Source of the DNA: Candidatus Solibacter usitatus
GTDB lineage: Bacteria; Acidobacteriota; Terriglobia; Bryobacterales; Bryobacteraceae
Assembly (NCBI GenBank): GCA_016213245.1
Contig: JACRBC010000149.1
Span: 1-35,499, forward strand
Length of the DNA: 35,499 nucleotides
Direction: 5' to 3'
Part shown: positions 24,242 to 32,699 of the stretch, piece by piece
How positions within the stretch are numbered: position 1 is the stretch's first letter
How the letters are laid out: each line of letters begins with the position of its first letter
Translations under genes and position numbers: made by a program
Notes under the pieces: model-generated
What the model saw: only the letters and a program-made list of their open reading frames with translations
Database searches by the model: none
Told to the model about the DNA's origin: nothing

Positions 24242-25639
24242 TCATTTCGACCAGACCGGCATCCAGTTGCTGCCGTCCCTGGTAAGGGGGGTGACGGCGG
24301 TCCCATCGGCCAGCATCGAGTAGATCTGGCTGCTGCGGCCGCCGCGGTTGGATGAAAAGACGATGTGGCGGCCGTCGGGGGCCCAGGACGGGTTCTCATT
24401 GCGGCCCTCCCCGTGGGTGAGTTGCACGGTCTCCCCTGAGGCGACATCCATGAGGAAGATATTCCAGTTGCCGGGGGCGTAGCCGCGGGTCCAGGCGAAG
24501 GCGATGTGCTTGCCCTCGGGGTGCCAGGCGGGATTTGACGCCTCGCCCTCCCCATTGGTCAGCCGGACCACGTCCGACCCGCCCATGTTCATCTTGTAGA
24601 TTTGCTGCAGCCCGCCGCGGCCGGAGACAAACAGGAGTTCGGAGGGGTTCTTCGGATTCACCTTGGGTTCCACCTCGATGGCGCGCGTGGTGGAAAGGCG
24701 CCTGGCGTTGGCGCCGCTACGGTCGGAGACGAAGATCTGCATGAAGCCGCCGATGGAGGAGGCAAACAGAACCTGCTCGCCGTCGGGAGTGAACGACGGC
24801 GTGCCGTTGGTGGGCGCCGGCGGATTGAAGAAGGGGATGAAGCGGCCCGTCTCGGTGGAGTACATCATGATCTGCGGCTGGCCCTTGGCGTAGGAGGTGA
24901 AGGCCAGGCGCAGGCCGTCGGGCGAGACCGCGGGCATGGTGGAGATGGACTTGTAGGAGGTGATCGGGCGCTGGTTAGCGCCGTCGAAGTCCATCACCCA
25001 GATCTCCTTGGTCCCGCGGGCGGAACGGTCCGAAACGAAGTAGATCCTGGTACCGGCCAGCGAGGGCACGCCGAACTGCTGCAGGATGTCGGCGGCGTAT
25101 TCGTGGGCGGCCTTGCGGGCGCCCTCCTCCGACAGCGCGCCGGTGTAGAGCTTGCGGAAGACCTTGGCGGCGTTGGGGTCGGCGATGCCGGTGTTGTAGA
25201 AGTGACCGAAGGCCACGAACTGGCCGGTCTGCCCGGCGGCGTAGCCGAAGCCGAGGTAGTTCGCGCTGGTGGGGGCGCCGGCCCAATCAGAGAGGCAGCG
25301 GCCGTTGCAGTTGGGCGGCTGGGGCTGTTCGCCGCGGCGCGGAGCGGCGGGCGCGGGCGTGGGGCGCAGGTCGGTCTCCTGCTGGGGGGGATTGAGAGGG
25401 TAAAAGCTCTTGGCCGCCATGGCGAGCAGGCCGGAGCGCTGCACGTCCTCATAGACGGTGCGGTTGAAGAGGTCCGTGTACTGCGCCGCCGCGCCGGCGC
25501 CGCGGAAGTCCGGCAGGGCGATGGTCTTCTTCTGGCCGCCGGTGAGCTTGATGACGATGTCGCTTTGCTGCGCCCGGCTGGCGGCGATGGCGGCGACGAG
25601 CGCGAGTCCGATGATGGTAGCGGGTTTGTTGTATCTCAT
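24242..25639 (-). CDS. tolB: TolB periplasmic beta-propeller protein
   Basis: 465 residues with signal peptide (TIIGLALVAAIAASRAQ). The N-terminal TolB domain (IALPDFRGAG, VYEDVQRSGLL) is followed by a six-bladed propeller with the recurring motifs AVSPDGLRLAF, SFTPDGEQVLFASS, AWHPEGKHIAFAW and SWAPDGRHIVFSS. Between them is a Pro-rich segment with a CNGRC pair (residues about 95-125), longer than in the E. coli protein. TolB binds Pal and TolA in the periplasm. It overlaps the upstream TonB/TolA-like gene by four bases (25636-25639). Confidence 0.93.
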   Translation of the reverse strand: MRYNKPATIIGLALVAAIAASRAQQSDIVIKLTGGQKKTIALPDFRGAGAAAQYTDLFNRTVYEDVQRSGLLAMAAKSFYPLNPPQQETDLRPTPAPAAPRRGEQPQPPNCNGRCLSDWAGAPTSANYLGFGYAAGQTGQFVAFGHFYNTGIADPNAAKVFRKLYTGALSEEGARKAAHEYAADILQQFGVPSLAGTRIYFVSDRSARGTKEIWVMDFDGANQRPITSYKSISTMPAVSPDGLRLAFTSYAKGQPQIMMYSTETGRFIPFFNPPAPTNGTPSFTPDGEQVLFASSIGGFMQIFVSDRSGANARRLSTTRAIEVEPKVNPKNPSELLFVSGRGGLQQIYKMNMGGSDVVRLTNGEGEASNPAWHPEGKHIAFAWTRGYAPGNWNIFLMDVASGETVQLTHGEGRNENPSWAPDGRHIVFSSNRGGRSSQIYSMLADGTAVTPLTRDGSNWMPVWSK

Positions 25640-26421
25640 CTTTTCAACTGGAACCAGAACTCAACCACCGCCGGGTTGCCTGGGCAGTTCGGCGGGACGG
25701 GCTCAAACGGGGACGCCTCGGTGACGGCTCGTTGAGCGGAGTAATCGAGGGCGACATTGCCGCTCGACTGGGTGACGCGGATTCTACTGACCTGGCCCGT
25801 GCGCATGAGCTCGAAGGTGACGATGGCCGCCGGCAGCGTGCGGATGCGGCCGTCGATATGGTCGGTGCGCCAGCGCCCGGCCACGCGGTCGCGCACCAGC
25901 ACGGAGTAGGCGCCGCACATGGCGCCGAAGGGCGCTCCAGTGCCGACGCCGACGCCGCCCGAACCGGGCAGCATATTGTAGAGCGGCGAAGTAGCCGCCT
26001 GGCCGCCGCGGCTGAATACCTGGTTGTCAGCGTACTCACGCGGGTCCCTGCGGTTGGCGGCCCAGCGCTCCGCGCGGTCGATCTTCGGGCTCTTTTTCGA
26101 CTTGAGCGCGATGGCGTCGCGGTCATCCTTGACGGCCTTCTTCGTGTCCTTCTTGACCGGCTCTGGAATCTGCGATTCGGTGTCGCTGGCGACGCGGTTC
26201 ACCGGGCCGGTGCGGCCGGGGATGGGGATGGACTTGACGGCGGAGACGCTGAAGGCGCCGCCGCCCATGGAGTTGGGGTCGCCCCACGGCGTGCGTTTCC
26301 CGATGTGCGTGAAGGCCATCACGGCCAGCGTGCCGAAGACGGCGGCGTGCAGGACGAGCGAGCCCAGAAGCGGGCTTCTGAGCGAGTCGCGTTCGTCCAG
26401 TACGTCGAGGTGACGGGCCAT
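25636..26421 (-). CDS. TonB/TolA-like periplasm-spanning protein of the Tol operon
   Basis: 261 residues. One membrane helix near the N-terminus (about 18-38, LLGSLVLHAAVFGTLAVMAF) carries the S-x-x-x-H-like pattern of TonB and TolA. A basic, Lys-rich middle segment (PVKKDTKKAVKDDRDAIALK) would reach across the periplasm. The C-terminal domain (about 175-261) resembles TonB/TolA (MRTGQVSRIRVTQSSGNVAL, DYSAQRAVTEASPFEPVP). Located between tolR and tolB, it takes the position of TolA and probably serves as such, although the C-terminal fold is TonB-like. It starts three bases after tolR. Confidence 0.82.
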   Translation of the reverse strand: MARHLDVLDERDSLRSPLLGSLVLHAAVFGTLAVMAFTHIGKRTPWGDPNSMGGGAFSVSAVKSIPIPGRTGPVNRVASDTESQIPEPVKKDTKKAVKDDRDAIALKSKKSPKIDRAERWAANRRDPREYADNQVFSRGGQAATSPLYNMLPGSGGVGVGTGAPFGAMCGAYSVLVRDRVAGRWRTDHIDGRIRTLPAAIVTFELMRTGQVSRIRVTQSSGNVALDYSAQRAVTEASPFEPVPPNCPGNPAVVEFWFQLKR

Positions 26422-26424
26422 GCG

Positions 26425-26868
26425 CTATTTTGCCGAGCCCGCGTCGTCGGGTTGCGTGACGAGGCGGACGTCGAGTCCGGCCGCGCCGAGCGTGCTCACC
26501 ACCTGGGCGATGGGGTCGTAGATGGTCTGGCGGTCGGCGCGCAGATAGACGGCCTTGGCGCCCGGAAAGCGGCGCTTGAATTCGGAGCCGAGCTGGTTGA
26601 TGTTCACCGGCGCCTCGTTGAGCTGGATCTCGCCGTCCTTGGTGAGGGAGACGACCGGCAATTCCTGGGCGCTGTTGCGAACCTGCTTCACCTTGGGCAC
26701 TTCGACCTCGAGGCCGAACTCCATCACGTGCGCGGTGAGCATGAAGATCACCAGCAGCACCAGGACCACGTCCACCAGGGGCACGATGTTGATCTCGGCC
26801 AGGGAGCCAGAGCCGGCGCGGCGGCCGCCGCGCCCGGATGATCCGCCGCCGTTCATGGAGAAGGCCAT
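26425..26868 (-). CDS. tolR: TolR/ExbD-type proton-channel subunit
   Basis: 147 residues. The single membrane helix contains the conserved aspartate (EINIVPLVDVVLVLLVIFML) which carries protons in TolR and ExbD. A Gly/Arg/Ser-rich N-terminus (MNGGGSSGRGGRRAGSGS) precedes it, and the periplasmic domain (about 55-140) has the ExbD strand pattern (VSLTKDGEIQLNEAPV, VYLRADRQTIYDPIAQVV). It lies six bases after tolQ and three before the TonB/TolA-like gene, so the three are co-translated. TolR rather than ExbD is chosen because of the tolB-pal neighbours. Confidence 0.92.
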   Translation of the reverse strand: MAFSMNGGGSSGRGGRRAGSGSLAEINIVPLVDVVLVLLVIFMLTAHVMEFGLEVEVPKVKQVRNSAQELPVVSLTKDGEIQLNEAPVNINQLGSEFKRRFPGAKAVYLRADRQTIYDPIAQVVSTLGAAGLDVRLVTQPDDAGSAK

Positions 26869-26874
26869 GGCAGG

Positions 26875-27558
26875 TTACTCCTCGTCGTGACGCTCGGTGA
26901 GGTTGAGGAACTCGAGCGAGAAGTCGTCCATGCGGGCGTTCAGCTCGCGGACGCTGTGCCCGAAGGCGTTGTAGGCGATGGCCGCGGGGATGGCGGCGGC
27001 CAGGCCGGCCGCGGTGGCGATGAGCGCCTCGGAGATGCCGGGCGCCACGGCGCGCAGGCTGGCGCTGCCGGCGGCCCCGAGTCCCTGGAAGGAGTCGATG
27101 ATGCCGAGCACCGTACCGAAGAGGCCGACGAAGGGCGAGACGGTGGCGGTGGTGGCCAGCCAACTCATCTGGCGCTCCAGCCGCGTGAGCTCCTCGCTGC
27201 TGCCGAGCTGCAACGTGCGCTCCAGCGCGACCTTGTTGAAGACCTCGCCGCGCACCTTGAACTGCCGCGCGGCCTCCTGGTAGCCGAAGTCGAAGACGCC
27301 GGCCAGAGGCGCCTTGCGAAACTGCTCGGCGGCGGCAGCCACCGCGTCGAGGTTAGGGGACTTACGGAAGGCGCGCAGAAAGGCCGAGTTGGCCTGGCGG
27401 GCGGCCTTGAACTGGCTCCACTTGGCGAAGATGATGGTCCAGCTCAACAGTGAACCGGCCAGCAGCAGCGCCAGCACGAGCTTGGAGATGAACGAGGCGC
27501 CCGCGATGAGCTCCCAGATGGAGAGCTGAAGAAAAGCGCCGGCGAATGGGAAGGTCAA
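26875..27558 (-). CDS. tolQ: TolQ/ExbB-type proton-channel subunit
   Basis: 227 residues from TTG 27558 (MTFPFAGAFLQLSIWELIAG), chosen because GAGGGAG sits eight bases upstream and this gives the usual length. ATG starts at 27591 and 27618 are in frame but lack a ribosome site and would add a non-conserved tail. Three helices are present: about 20-40, and the conserved pair (LATTATVSPFVGLFGTVLGI, and the Ala-rich EALIATAAGLAAAIPAAIAY). Together with TolR it converts proton flow into motion of TolA. First gene of a minus-strand run that continues at least to pal; divergent from recN. Confidence 0.9.
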   Translation of the reverse strand: MTFPFAGAFLQLSIWELIAGASFISKLVLALLLAGSLLSWTIIFAKWSQFKAARQANSAFLRAFRKSPNLDAVAAAAEQFRKAPLAGVFDFGYQEAARQFKVRGEVFNKVALERTLQLGSSEELTRLERQMSWLATTATVSPFVGLFGTVLGIIDSFQGLGAAGSASLRAVAPGISEALIATAAGLAAAIPAAIAYNAFGHSVRELNARMDDFSLEFLNLTERHDEE

Positions 27559-27672
27559 GACTTCGCTCCCTCGAACGGATTCAACCACCATGATAACGAA
27601 CGCGGCCCGCTCGAACACAACGGCCGGTGAATGTTTGGACGCGCCGGCTCTCGCCGCGGTTGCCGCCGCCGC

Positions 27673-27678
27673 TATACT
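27673..27678 (+). promoter_or_regulatory. -10 element of a leaderless recN promoter
   Basis: TATACT lies eight bases before the recN ATG (27687), so transcription should start at or within about two bases of the start codon. No Shine-Dalgarno sequence separates them. The -35 region, about 17 bases upstream, is GC-rich and not recognisable. Confidence 0.5.
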
Positions 27679-27686
27679 TGACCTGA

Positions 27687-29366
27687 ATGCTCGTGGAACT
27701 GGTTGTGGAGAACTTTGCCGTCGTGGAGCGGCTGAGGCTGCCTCTGCGCGCCGGCTTCAGCGCGCTGACCGGCGAGACCGGCAGCGGCAAGAGCCTGCTG
27801 GTGGACGCGCTCAGCCTGCTGCTGGGCGGGCGGGCGTCGGGCGAGATGATCCGTACCGGCGAGGAGCGGGCGTTCGTGTCGGGGATCTTCGCACTACCCG
27901 ACGACGCGGAGCTGCGGGGCAAGCTGGAGGCGGCCGGCCTCGAGGTGGAGGACGGCGAACTGGTGCTGGAGCGCGAGGTGCTGGCTTCGGGCAAGTCGCG
28001 CGCCTTCGCGGCCAGCCGGCCGGTGACGGCGGCGTTCCTGAAGGAGCTGGCGCCGTACCTGGGCGACATCCACGGGCAGCACGATCAGCAGAAGCTGTTC
28101 ACCGAGGACGCGCAGAGGGAGTTGCTGGACGAAGCGGCCGGGTCGGCCGAGGCGCTGGCGGCGGTGGAGTCCGCCTACGCCGTATGGCACGCCGCGGAGA
28201 GGGAGCTGGCGGAGTTGAACCGCTCCGAGCAGGAGAAGCTCCGGCTGGCCGACCTGTGGTGGATGCAGCGCAAGGAGATCGAGGCGCTGTCGCCGGCGCC
28301 GGGCGAGGATGCGCAACTGGAGAACGAGAAGCGCGTGCTGAAGAACGTGGTGCGGTTGAGCGAATCGGCCACCATCGCCTATGACGCGCTATCGGAGGCC
28401 GAGCACAGCGTGGCCGCCGGCCTGGGGCTGGCGGTGAAGAAGCTGGACGAGCTGTGCCACATCGACGAGAGCATGACGGCCACGCTGGAGACGCTGCGTC
28501 CGGCGCTGATCGCGGTGAGCGAGGCGTCGCACGACCTGCGCCACTACCTGGGAAAGCTGGAATCCGATCCGCGGCGGCTGGAGGAGGTGGAAACCCGGCT
28601 GGCGCACATGGAGAAGCTGAAGCGGAAGTACGGCGCCACCATCGATGAGGTGCTGGCGTTCCTGGACGAGGTGAAGGCCCGGATCGAGGCGGTGGAGAGC
28701 GCCGGCGAGCGGCGCGCGGCGCTGGAGGAGACGATCGCCAAGAGGAAGGCCGAGTACCGCGAACGGGCCGAAAAGCTGCGGGCGATGCGGGCGCGGGCGG
28801 CGCGCAAGCTGGAGAAGCAGGTGGAGGCCGAGCTGGCCGGGCTGGCGATGAAGGGCACAGCCTTCCAGGTGGCGCTCTCCCCCAGCGAGCCGGCCTCGCA
28901 CGGCATGGACGCGGTGGAGTTCCTGGTCTCAGCCAACGTGGGCGAAGAGCCGCGGCCGCTGGACAAGGTAGCCAGCGGCGGCGAGCTGTCGCGGATCGCG
29001 CTGGCATTGAAGACGTGCGTCACGCCGCGGGCGGTTGCCGGCGCGCCGCGCACGCTGGTCTTCGACGAAGTGGACGCCGGCGTCGGCGGCGCGGCCGCTG
29101 AAACGGTGGGGCGGCGGCTGAAGAAGATCGCCGCGCACAGCCAGGTGCTGTGCGTCACGCACCTGGCGCAGATCGCCGGCTTCGCCGCGCAGCACTACGT
29201 GGTGTCCAAGCGCGAGTCCGGCGGGCGAACCGTGGCCGAGGTGCGGGAACTCGGCGGCGAAGAGCGGGTGCGGGAGATCGGGCGGATGCTCTCCGGCGAG
29301 CGGCTGTCGGAAGAGGCGCTGCGGCACGCAGAGAAGTTGATGGAGGAGTACGCGCGGCATGGCTGA
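27687..29366 (+). CDS. recN: DNA repair protein RecN
   Basis: 559 residues, normal for RecN. The SMC-like ATPase has Walker A GETGSGKS (29-36) in the N-terminal half, two long coiled-coil arms (about 155-240 and 270-375, rich in Glu, Lys, Arg and Ala), and in the C-terminal half the signature SGGELSRIALALK with Walker B TLVFDEVDAGVGG, followed by the D- and H-loop region VLCVTHLAQIAGFA. RecN acts in double-strand break repair by holding DNA ends with RecA. It is transcribed alone and divergently from tolQ. The start has no ribosome site but a -10 box close by, suggesting a leaderless message. tRNA-Ser follows 65 bases later. Confidence 0.96.
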   Translation: MLVELVVENFAVVERLRLPLRAGFSALTGETGSGKSLLVDALSLLLGGRASGEMIRTGEERAFVSGIFALPDDAELRGKLEAAGLEVEDGELVLEREVLASGKSRAFAASRPVTAAFLKELAPYLGDIHGQHDQQKLFTEDAQRELLDEAAGSAEALAAVESAYAVWHAAERELAELNRSEQEKLRLADLWWMQRKEIEALSPAPGEDAQLENEKRVLKNVVRLSESATIAYDALSEAEHSVAAGLGLAVKKLDELCHIDESMTATLETLRPALIAVSEASHDLRHYLGKLESDPRRLEEVETRLAHMEKLKRKYGATIDEVLAFLDEVKARIEAVESAGERRAALEETIAKRKAEYRERAEKLRAMRARAARKLEKQVEAELAGLAMKGTAFQVALSPSEPASHGMDAVEFLVSANVGEEPRPLDKVASGGELSRIALALKTCVTPRAVAGAPRTLVFDEVDAGVGGAAAETVGRRLKKIAAHSQVLCVTHLAQIAGFAAQHYVVSKRESGGRTVAEVRELGGEERVREIGRMLSGERLSEEALRHAEKLMEEYARHG

Positions 29367-29394
29367 GATGCGGGCCCGGCGCCTGGGCGCGGCA

Positions 29395-29424
29395 TTGCGG
29401 AAGAGGCCTGCAATCAGGTAAGTT
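29395..29424 (+). promoter_or_regulatory. Promoter of tRNA-Ser
   Basis: TTGCGG (29395-29400) and TAAGTT (29419-29424) with an 18-base spacer give a sigma-70-like promoter with a start near 29431, immediately before the tRNA 5' end. Confidence 0.45.
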
Positions 29425-29431
29425 AGTGTAC

Positions 29432-29521
29432 GGTGAGGTGCGAGAGTGGTTGAATCGGGCGGTCTCGAAAACCGTTGAACCTTTACGGGTTCCGTGGGTT
29501 CGAATCCCACCCTCACCGCCA
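29432..29521 (+). tRNA. tRNA-Ser (anticodon CGA)
   Basis: 90 bases. Acceptor GGTGAGG (29432-29438) pairs with CCTCACC (29511-29517); the discriminator is G and CCA is encoded (29519-29521). The anticodon loop CTCGAAA places CGA at 29466-29468 (codon UCG). A long variable arm (GAACC/GGGTTC) marks it as class II serine tRNA, and the T arm GTGGGTTCGAATCCCAC is perfect. Confidence 0.95.
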
Positions 29522-29576
29522 TAGAACCAGGCTCTACGCCATTCATGGGGGCGCCCCCCGTCCCAGACCGATCTCA

Positions 29577-29795
29577 AGAACACAATACCTTAACCCTCAG
29601 GCTGTAGATCCGCTCGAGGGCCGGAGACTGGGCCAGATAGGCGTTGAGCCGCACCCGCTGCTCCGGGCTGAGGTTGTGGCGGTGGCGGCGCATCCGGCCG
29701 AGCAAGCCGCGGTTGCTGGTGCCAGCCGGGTCGAGAGCGCGCCAGGAGGCCAGGAAACGGCGGTTGACGAGGCGGACGGCGTGGAAGCGGCCGCC
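29577..29795 (-). pseudogene. ISL3-family transposase relic
   Basis: On the minus strand this gives GRFHAVRLVNRRFLASWRAL, then LLGRMRRHRHNLSPEQRVRL followed by NAYLAQSPALERIY. These blocks match the central part of ISL3-family transposases, in which 'DRFHv.klvn' is followed by 'NLspeqr.rL..l....p.l..aY'. Only about 70 residues survive; the protein ends soon after without the rest of the catalytic domain. It is directly fused to an IS66 relic on its 5' side, in a different frame. Confidence 0.6.
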
Positions 29796-29912
29796 ACGAT
29801 CTTGAGCACGTGCCGCAGATAGGCCTGGCGATCGACGGCATTGAGTTTGGCCGAGCCGATCAGTGTAGATCGAAGCCGCGCGCTTACCGCCGGAGTTGGA
29901 GCCGGCAATGAG
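29788..29912 (-). pseudogene. IS66-family transposase C-terminal relic
   Basis: AGSNSGGKRAASIY in one minus-strand frame continues in another as LIGSAKLNAVDRQAYLRHVL. Together they match the C-terminus of IS66 TnpC transposases ('GS..gg..aA.iYsLi.TAKLNgvdP.aYL..vL'). A frameshift between the two parts and the absence of the rest of the gene show that it is dead. It borders the ISL3 relic near 29790, so two elements have been joined by deletion or nested insertion. Confidence 0.65.
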
Positions 29913-30543
29913 GCAGCGCTTACGGTTATGCGGAGCTGCACATAACCGCAATCATGTTCAGCCGGCGATTATGTAGAGTCCGGACCAAGCCGGAGGCGGG
30001 CCGGGAACGGGGAGCGTACGGCCGTACCAGCTGGGCGCGGAGTTCCTTGGCCAGCCGTGGAGCCCACTGCGCATGGTCAGAGGCTTGGCAGAAAGCGCAG
30101 CAGTCTGCCGGGCGGCCCGTATCGAACTGCGCGCGCCTCCGGCGGCGTTGCGCGCATGCGGCCGTTCCACCACGTGCAGCGCGAGACGTACAGCCCCTGC
30201 TTCCGCCGCCTACTTGCGCCGCACGCGGGAAGGCTGATGCGTCTCGTTCCGGCCGCCGGACAGCATGGCCGATTTGTACAAGAACCGCCAACGATAGCTC
30301 AAGATAAGGAACTCGCGACTGAAATCACGAGTACTAGAACTCTTCTGTTTATTCAGTACTTGCTAGTAGGCGAAGTAGCGTTTATTCTTCTCTTACGGTC
30401 ATCCACCACCCGTCAGCAGCAACTCCAAACACCTGAGGGCCGAGTCAGCCTTGCCGCGCAGTCAGGGGGGGCTAACAGGCACCCGGGCGCCGGACCATAG
30501 CGGGAAGTGTGTCCAGAATTGCGCGTAAAGCGAGGAACCCCTC
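29913..30543. other. Intergenic stretch upstream of the multicopper oxidase
   Basis: No gene can be supported. From 29950 to 30290 the minus strand has open frames (rich in Arg and Ala) without family features, probably further decayed element DNA. From about 30300 to 30450 the GC content falls clearly, and a sigma-70-like promoter candidate lies there. The direct upstream sequence of the oxidase gene has GAGG near 30532 as a ribosome site. Confidence 0.4.
30360..30388 (+). promoter_or_regulatory. Candidate sigma-70 promoter for the multicopper oxidase
   Basis: TTGCTA (30360-30365) and TATTCT (30383-30388) with a 17-base spacer stand in an AT-richer patch about 155 bases upstream of the oxidase start. 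A leader of this length would be long but is possible. Confidence 0.4.
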
Positions 30544-32646
30544 ATGTATCGACGTCAGTTTATTCAGACGGGCGCTGGCGCGGCTGCCATGCTGGCAGCC
30601 GCCCGCCAGGCGCACGCCTTCTCCAACAGCCCGGCGTTGAGAAAGTTCGTGCAGCCTCTGCCGGGGCTCGGACCCAGCGGCATCCCGGTGGCGACCCCTG
30701 ACACAACCACTTACAGCGGTGTGGACTACTACAAACTGGAGGCGGCGAGCTTCCGGCAGCGGTTGCACCCGGACCTTCCGGCCAGCGGCACACGGCTGTA
30801 CGGGTATGCCGATTTGGGCGGCGCGCATGGCCACCTGGGAGGCGTGATCGTCGCGCAGAAGGGCAGGCCGGTGCGGATCAACTTCACCTGCAAGCTGCCG
30901 GCTTCGCACATCCTGCCGTTCGACACAACGCTGCCGATGGGACAGGCGGCGGGAGAACAGCCGCGCGCCGACCGCGCGGCCGTCCATCTTCACGGCGGGC
31001 TGGTGCCGTGGGCCAGCGATGGCGGGCCATTCCACTGGGTGGCGAATGCCGCCAACCCCGTCCCGATCACCTACGCGAACAAGGGCGCGTCCTGCGTAAG
31101 TTGGCTTCCAGACGCCACGGGCGCGTTGACCAACGACCTCTGGTATCCCAACAACCAAAGCGCGCGGCTGATGTGGTACCACGACCATGCCATGGGCATC
31201 ACGCGCCTGAACGCCCACGCGAGCCTGGCCAGCGCGTACCTTCTGGTGGACACAAATGAGGCGGCTCTGTTCCCGAGCGGCCCCGGCATCCCGCTGATCA
31301 TCCAGGACAAGACCTTCTGGGACCCGGCCAAGGATCCGCTGTACGCGAACCAGGTCCCGGGGGTGTTGCCGGGCGACCTCTGGTACCCCTACCTGTACGA
31401 ACCGAAGCGCTGGAAAGTGAACAACTCGGCCAGGCTGCCGCTGCCGGTTCCCTCGTGCGTGCCGGAGTATTTCGCGGACACGATGCTGGTGAACGGAGAT
31501 GTCTACCCCTTCCTGCCGGTGGACCGCGGCTCCTATCGCTTCCGCATCCTGAACGCCTGCAACGCGCGCTTCATGAACCTCACCTTCGTCTACGCCGACG
31601 CGACGGGCAAGGAGCCGCTGCTCGGCGCGACCGGCCTGCCGGTGGCCGCGCCCGTGGTGGTCCAGCAGGTAGGCACGGAAGGAGGCTTCCTGCCGGCGCC
31701 GGTGCGCCTATTCTCCGGCGCGTTGCCGACGCCGCTGCTGCTCGGTCCCGGCGAGCGGGCCGACATTGTGGTGGATTTCTCGGCCTGCGCCTCGGGCGCG
31801 AACGTCCTGCTGCACAACGATGCGCCGGCGCCCTATCCGATGGGCGCGCCGGTTTATGACTACTTCGTGGGCGCGGCCAAGAACCCGGTGGTCACGCTGC
31901 CGGGCTACGGTCCGAACTCGAGGACGCTGATGCAGTTTCAGGTCAGCGCTATCGCCGGGCCGCCGGTTCCGGTGCCTGCCAGCACGGGGATCAGCGTGCT
32001 GCCGACCATGCCGGACGCGGTCAACGGCGGGCTGAAGATCAACGCCGGGGCGCTGGCCACCGCAGGCTATGGGGCTTACACCGTTGTCCCAGCGCCGCGC
32101 AACTTGACGCTGAACGAGACCTTCGACGCCAACGGCCGCCTGTTGCAACTGGTCGGCACCAACGCGCAGCCCATGGGCGCGAAAAACGCCGCCGGCTTCG
32201 GCAGGATGTACATGGATCCGCCGACTGAGAATCTCAAGTACGGGAACATCGAGATCTGGCAGATCTTCAACCTGACGGCGGACGCGCACCCGATGCACGT
32301 GCACCTGGTGAACGCCGTGGTGCTCGGGCGGCGGCCCTTCCAGACGAACAGCTTCAATGGCACGCCCAACTGGATGGGTCCGGCACGGGGTCCGGACGCC
32401 AACGAGACGGGTTGGAAAGAGACCATCAAGATGTACCCCGGCGAGTGCACGATCATTGCAGTGCTCGTGGAGCAGCCGCTCGGCGGGGGCAGGACGGTGG
32501 CGGTGAATCCGGCTGCCGGCGTCGCTTCCGTTGCCACGCTGCCGCCCAGCCCGCGGCCGGGCGTCACCGGCGACGAGTACGTCTGGCACTGCCACATCCT
32601 CGAGCACGAAGAGCACGACATGATGCGGCCGCTGATGGTCACCTGA
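30544..32646 (+). CDS. Tat-exported multicopper oxidase (CotA/bilirubin oxidase-like)
   Basis: 700 residues. MYRRQFIQTGAGAAAML is a twin-arginine signal ending near residue 25. All four copper-ligand motifs are present: HLHGG (148-152), WYHDHAMG (211-218), HPMHVH (582-587) and WHCHILEHEEHDMM (681-694), the last with a Met axial ligand for the type 1 copper. The arrangement fits the three-cupredoxin laccase/CotA/bilirubin-oxidase group, somewhat longer than CotA (about 510 residues) because of insertions between domains. It would oxidise phenols, bilirubin-like pigments or metals (Mn, Cu) in the periplasm with oxygen as acceptor; the substrate is unknown. It is the only intact gene in a zone of relics and may have arrived by transfer. 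A hairpin follows the stop. Confidence 0.93.
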   Translation: MYRRQFIQTGAGAAAMLAAARQAHAFSNSPALRKFVQPLPGLGPSGIPVATPDTTTYSGVDYYKLEAASFRQRLHPDLPASGTRLYGYADLGGAHGHLGGVIVAQKGRPVRINFTCKLPASHILPFDTTLPMGQAAGEQPRADRAAVHLHGGLVPWASDGGPFHWVANAANPVPITYANKGASCVSWLPDATGALTNDLWYPNNQSARLMWYHDHAMGITRLNAHASLASAYLLVDTNEAALFPSGPGIPLIIQDKTFWDPAKDPLYANQVPGVLPGDLWYPYLYEPKRWKVNNSARLPLPVPSCVPEYFADTMLVNGDVYPFLPVDRGSYRFRILNACNARFMNLTFVYADATGKEPLLGATGLPVAAPVVVQQVGTEGGFLPAPVRLFSGALPTPLLLGPGERADIVVDFSACASGANVLLHNDAPAPYPMGAPVYDYFVGAAKNPVVTLPGYGPNSRTLMQFQVSAIAGPPVPVPASTGISVLPTMPDAVNGGLKINAGALATAGYGAYTVVPAPRNLTLNETFDANGRLLQLVGTNAQPMGAKNAAGFGRMYMDPPTENLKYGNIEIWQIFNLTADAHPMHVHLVNAVVLGRRPFQTNSFNGTPNWMGPARGPDANETGWKETIKMYPGECTIIAVLVEQPLGGGRTVAVNPAAGVASVATLPPSPRPGVTGDEYVWHCHILEHEEHDMMRPLMVT

Positions 32647-32658
32647 CCTCGAACGGCC

Positions 32659-32699
32659 GGGGCCGCATGACTCGCTCCATTGCAGCGGGATGCGGCCCC
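32659..32699 (+). terminator. Hairpin downstream of the multicopper oxidase
   Basis: GGGGCCGCAT (32659-32668) pairs perfectly with ATGCGGCCCC (32690-32699). The 21-base loop contains CGCT and AGCG, which can extend pairing. It begins 12 bases after the oxidase stop. No T-run follows. It could serve the broken minus-strand gene as well. Confidence 0.5.

Noticed and set aside
29926..30291. Minus-strand frame of 121 residues upstream of the multicopper oxidase
   Set aside because: Arg/Ala-rich, no start site, no recognisable domain; lies between element relics and is more likely decayed DNA.
30057..30500. Plus-strand frame with a hydrophobic segment (LLFIQYLLVGEVAFILLL)
   Set aside because: Only the low-GC patch produces the hydrophobic run; the preceding residues show no coding character and no ribosome site is found.
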